The notes under the pieces were generated by a model. It was not told where the DNA came from and did no database searches. It saw only the letters and a list, made by a program, of their open reading frames with translations. From Maritimibacter sp. (GTDB lineage Bacteria; Pseudomonadota; Alphaproteobacteria; Rhodobacterales; Rhodobacteraceae): 8,281 nt of DNA. Position numbers and translations under genes: made by a program. Each line of letters starts with the position of its first letter. The stretch's first letter is position 1. This document shows positions 5,776-8,281 of the stretch, in pieces. The DNA is taken from positions 1-8,281 of the forward strand of contig DOUP01000133.1 of the NCBI GenBank assembly GCA_003520545.1, written 5' to 3'.

Positions 5776-6957
5776 ATGTCCGACCTCGACGACGCCAAAG
5801 CGCTTGTGAAATCCATCATCAGTCGGGGCCACCTCAAGCTGTCGGACAGCGACGTGGCCGGGTTGGAAGCCGCGCCGGACGGTTATGTCGAGCCGCGCCG
5901 CATTCTTGCCGCGCATTACTTCAACATCGGCCAGCCTGCCAAGTCGGCCGAGATGGCGCGCAAGGTCTATACCGTGGCGCGCGACGCGGAAAACGCCTCC
6001 AACCTGATCTCCGCGCTGAGCCGGGCCGGGGCACTGGACGAGGCGATTGCAGTGGCGCTGGAAAAGGATTGCCCCTTGGACGAGGTGCGGCGCGCGAGTT
6101 ACCTGTCGGAGCTTTACGCGCGGAAACCCGACCCGGAGAAGAACCGCGAATGGTCGCTGAAAGCGTTTGAACTCAAAGACGCCGAGGCGCGGGTGATCGA
6201 AGATCGGCCCGCCCCGGTGATCCATGCGTTCGACCCCGACAAGTCTGAGCGCAACATTATCGCCTATACGCTCTTCGGGGCCGGGGTGCGTTATGTCGAT
6301 GGGGCGATCCGAAACTCCATCGTGTGCCGCCATGTCTATCCCGGCTGGACTCCACGTTTCTACGTGGACGACAGTGTGCCCAAAGGTGCGATCAAGGAGC
6401 TCCAGAATAACGGGGCCCAGGTGCGCAAGGTCCAGGGAATGCCTGCGGAGCGTTACGGGCTTTTCTGGCGGTTCCTGGTCGAGGACGATCCGGAAGTCGA
6501 CCTCTATCTCGTGCGCGACGCCGACAGCGTGCCCTCGATCCGGGAGGCCGTGGCGGTGCATGATTGGCTCGCCTCGGAACAACCCTTCCATGTCATGCGC
6601 GATTTCGTAACCCATTCGGAACTCGTGCTCGCGGGTCTTTGGGGCGCGCATCGGGGAAATGTCCCCGGTGGTATGAGCGAGAAAATCATCGCTTTTGCCA
6701 AAACACGGTCGAAGGTTCTGAACTCCCGCGTGGACGACCAACTCTTCTTGCGCCGCGAAATCTGGCCATGGATGCGCGGCCGCGTCTTCGTGCAGGACAG
6801 CGTCTTCGGATACGGCGCAAGCGCGCCCTTCGACCCGGACTACGAATTGCCTGGACGGATGCACGTGGGACAGGACGATCATGCCTTTCGCACGTCCGCC
6901 GCCAAACGACGTGCCGTTGCCGTGCGGGCCGCGAAAACCGCGAATACGCCAAGCTGA
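5776..6957 (+). CDS. TPR-like plus GT-A-like putative glycosyltransferase (copy 1)
   Basis: This is a 393-aa soluble protein without a signal peptide. The N-terminal part (about 1-135) is helical with TPR-like pairs (RRILAAHYFNIGQ, 41-53; ASNLISALSRAGALDEAI, 74-91). The C-terminal part (about 155-365) looks like a GT-A transferase domain. It has YPGWTPRFYVDDSVP (188-202), WRFLVEDDPEVDLYLVRDADS (231-251, with D248-A-D250 as the presumed metal-binding DxD), then PFHVMRD (270-276), H280, AGLWGAHRG (286-294) and DDQLFLRREIWPW (320-332). Activity is inferred from these motifs and no acceptor or sugar donor can be named. Translation is well supported: AGGAGG (5766-5771) overlaps the stop of the permease gene and lies just before the ATG, so the two genes are probably cotranscribed. 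A paralogue follows 73 nt downstream. The last 25 residues are Ala/Arg-rich and probably disordered. Confidence 0.75.
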   Translation: MSDLDDAKALVKSIISRGHLKLSDSDVAGLEAAPDGYVEPRRILAAHYFNIGQPAKSAEMARKVYTVARDAENASNLISALSRAGALDEAIAVALEKDCPLDEVRRASYLSELYARKPDPEKNREWSLKAFELKDAEARVIEDRPAPVIHAFDPDKSERNIIAYTLFGAGVRYVDGAIRNSIVCRHVYPGWTPRFYVDDSVPKGAIKELQNNGAQVRKVQGMPAERYGLFWRFLVEDDPEVDLYLVRDADSVPSIREAVAVHDWLASEQPFHVMRDFVTHSELVLAGLWGAHRGNVPGGMSEKIIAFAKTRSKVLNSRVDDQLFLRREIWPWMRGRVFVQDSVFGYGASAPFDPDYELPGRMHVGQDDHAFRTSAAKRRAVAVRAAKTANTPS

Positions 6958-7030
6958 CGACCATATGGTTTCGCCAAGCGATTGCCGCTAATTTGTCAGG
7001 AAAACAAGGACGAGCAGGCACTTACGCAAG

Positions 7031-8158
7031 ATGGCTGGCTACCGGAAAACGATCGCGAATATCCGCAAACGCGGTGCGCTGAACCTCACCAACGAGGAGG
7101 TCGCGACGCTGAAGGATGCACCTGAGACCTATGCCCCCGCGCACCGGATGCTCAGCGCCCATTACTTCAACATCAAGGACAACGACCGCGCCATCGCGAA
7201 AGCGCGGCTGGTCTATACGCAGACAGGCAAACCGGGGGATGCATCGAACCTCGTATCAACGGTGTTCCAGGCCAAACGATACGAGGATGCGCTGGAAATC
7301 GTGTAGGCGGAATGGGATGTGCTGCCCCCCTTGGCGCGGGCGAAGGACCGGGCGGAACTGCATGGGCTGCTGGGCCAAACGGAGGAAAGCCGCCGCTGGA
7401 TCCGGAAGGTCATGGAGATGAAGGATGCGGAGACGCCCGTCGTGGAAGACCGGCCGGACCCTGTCCTGCATCGCTTCGACATGTCGACGCCGGGGCGCAA
7501 TATCATCTCCTACTCGCTCTACGGCGCAAACGCGCGGTATCTGGATGGTGCGATCCGCAATGCAATCGTCGTGCGCCATCTCTATCCCGGCTGGACCGCG
7601 CGGTTCTATGTCGATGAAACTGTCCCCGAAGCGGCGCAGCTTCGGTCCGTGCCGAGCCTGCCCGCCGGTCGTTTCGGGCTATGCTGGCGGTTCCTGGTCG
7701 AGGACGACCCGGAGGTCGATCTCTACCTCGTCCGCGATGCGGACAGTGTCCCGAACATCAAGGAGCGGATCGCGGTGCTGGATTGGCTCAGATCCGGTCA
7801 GCCGTTCCATGTGATGCGCGACCAGCCCGCCCATTCGGAACTGGTGCTCGCGGGCATGTGGGGGGCGCACCGGGGGAACGTGCGGGGGATGGGTCAGAAG
7901 ATCCTCGTCTTCGCAGAGTCGCAGAAGAAGGCTTTGAATTCCAGAGTTTACGACCAGGTGTTCCTGCGGCGGGTGATCTGGCCCCTGATGCGCGACCGGG
8001 TGGTTTTGCAAGACGGGTCGGATGGCTACGCAGCGACGGGCGCGTATGACCCGACCTACGTTCTGCCCAAGCGGATGCATATCGGCAAGGACGCCGTGTC
8101 GATGCGGGCCTACCAGAAGAACGCGCGGACGCGGCGGGCGGCCGAGGACAAAGGGTAG
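7031..8158 (+). pseudogene. Second TPR/GT-A-like paralogue, interrupted by an amber codon
   Basis: This is a tandem paralogue of the preceding gene. Its 376-codon frame is continuous except for TAG at 7304-7306 (codon 92). Around the lesion the two proteins align without gaps, from AHYFNI to the shared VEDRP-like segment, and the stop falls opposite Leu95 of copy 1; a TTG-to-TAG change would be a single substitution. The GT half keeps all motifs: YPGWTARFYVDE, WRFLVEDDPEVDLYLVRDADS (DAD at codons 236-238), PFHVMRD, AGMWGAHRG and DQVFLRRVIWP. It lacks nine residues that copy 1 has between the VDE-type segment and GRFGLCWRF (near 7620-7670). The ATG at 7031 has only a weak ribosome binding site. 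The near-perfect frame points to a very recent inactivation, readthrough, a split gene or a base-calling error. Confidence 0.7.
7319..8158 (+). CDS. C-terminal GT-A-like fragment of the interrupted paralogue (possible separate gene)
   Basis: Downstream of the amber codon the frame stays open for 279 codons from a GTG at 7319. It covers the last part of the helical N-terminal region and the entire GT-A-like domain, including the Asp-Ala-Asp motif. If the GTG is used, with AGGCGG at 7305-7310 as a marginal ribosome binding site, translation could restart 12 nt past the stop of the 91-aa upstream fragment and give two separate polypeptides. No better start codon lies close by in frame. I consider the pseudogene reading more likely and list this ORF because automated annotation may call it alone. 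Confidence 0.3.
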   Translation: MLPPLARAKDRAELHGLLGQTEESRRWIRKVMEMKDAETPVVEDRPDPVLHRFDMSTPGRNIISYSLYGANARYLDGAIRNAIVVRHLYPGWTARFYVDETVPEAAQLRSVPSLPAGRFGLCWRFLVEDDPEVDLYLVRDADSVPNIKERIAVLDWLRSGQPFHVMRDQPAHSELVLAGMWGAHRGNVRGMGQKILVFAESQKKALNSRVYDQVFLRRVIWPLMRDRVVLQDGSDGYAATGAYDPTYVLPKRMHIGKDAVSMRAYQKNARTRRAAEDKG

Positions 8159-8180
8159 GACGCGGGGCCAACAAGGTTTT

Positions 8181-8281
8181 GCGCCGGGGCTGCGCCCCGT
8201 CGCGGTAGGGGGAGGGCGCTGCCCTCCCCACGTCGCATTTGCACGCAAATGCAACGCCCCCTCCCGAGGTATTTTCAAACC
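8181..8281. repeat. Cluster of three hairpins, probable dispersed intergenic repeat
   Basis: The 123 nt after the last gene carry three tightly spaced inverted repeats. CGGGGC-TGC-GCCCCG lies at 8185-8199 and GGGGAGGGC-GCT-GCCCTCCCC (9 bp, perfect) at 8209-8229. GCATTTGC-AC-GCAAATGC lies at 8235-8252, extended by CGT/ACG to 8231-8256 with one mismatch. They are followed by CCCCTCCCGAGGTATTTTC. I remember similar blocks, including the AAAATACCTCGGGAGGGG edge on the opposite strand, from Rhodobacterales intergenic regions, so this is probably a multi-copy REP-like element. None of the hairpins has a T-tract, so simple intrinsic termination is unlikely, though the stems could act as a boundary or stabilise a 3' end. 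The element may continue past the window. Confidence 0.55.

Noticed and set aside
5764..6882. A 372-codon open frame on the minus strand opposite the first GT-like gene
   Set aside because: The plus-strand gene has a strong ribosome binding site, recognisable motifs and a paralogue. The antisense frame is a by-product of GC-rich codon use, as shown by similar antisense frames opposite the second copy.
6960..6969. ACCATATGGT palindrome between the two GT-like genes
   Set aside because: A 10-bp palindrome containing a common hexamer is expected by chance, and nothing around it suggests a promoter or binding site.
7304..7306. Amber codon as pyrrolysine or programmed recoding
   Set aside because: There is no pyl machinery or recoding signal in view, the position corresponds to an ordinary Leu in a non-catalytic helical region of copy 1, and the inferred lineage does not use pyrrolysine. 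Mutation or sequencing error is simpler.
7031..7306. The 91-aa fragment upstream of the amber codon as an independent small gene
   Set aside because: It is colinear with the N-terminus of copy 1 and ends mid-helix, so it is a truncated part of the interrupted gene.
1..8281. CRISPR arrays, tRNA or rRNA genes, insertion sequences
   Set aside because: I saw no regularly spaced repeats, no cloverleaf or rRNA-like sequence, and no transposase or integrase domain in any frame.

Overview
The window looks like a piece of an alphaproteobacterial chromosome, most likely Rhodobacterales (Roseobacter/Rhodobacter group). This rests on its GC-rich, densely packed genes, the HemP/YebC/Lrp protein styles, and a right-end cluster of hairpins of a kind I remember from Rhodobacterales intergenic regions. 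No database search was possible, so the assignment is inference. I see no rRNA, tRNA, CRISPR array or transposase.

Left part (1-2000): a minus-strand EamA/DMT-type drug/metabolite exporter (58-969) diverges from a compact plus-strand cluster of three small genes. These are an unrecognised 54-aa protein, a 54-aa HemP-type hemin uptake protein whose start overlaps the previous stop, and a 154-aa cysteine-rich protein 7 nt further on. A strong hairpin at 1961-1984, with its T-tract on the minus strand, separates this cluster from the convergent yebC gene.

Middle (2016-3954): minus-strand yebC (YebC/TACO1 family) and an Lrp/AsnC regulator lie head to tail. The regulator is divergent from a LysE/RhtB-type amino acid exporter. 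The 75-nt region between regulator and exporter holds a 15-bp imperfect palindrome that is a good candidate operator, so the pair resembles an amino-acid-sensing regulator controlling an export valve.

Right part (3986-8158): a plus-strand run continues with an SLC13/DASS-type permease carrying two RCK_C-like regulatory domains. Two tandem paralogues of a TPR-like plus GT-A-like protein with an Asp-Ala-Asp motif follow. The first (393 aa) is intact and starts 8 nt after the permease stop, with a strong Shine-Dalgarno sequence that overlaps that stop codon. The second has one in-frame amber codon (7304-7306) where the first has Leu95, plus a 9-codon in-frame gap, but otherwise keeps the whole reading frame and the putative catalytic motifs. 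It is a recent pseudogene, a split gene or a sequencing error.

The window ends in a non-coding block (8159-8281) with three consecutive hairpins, which looks like a dispersed intergenic repeat. The most notable items are the paralogous glycosyltransferase-like pair with its single lesion, the HemP-linked small-gene cluster, and the terminal repeat.
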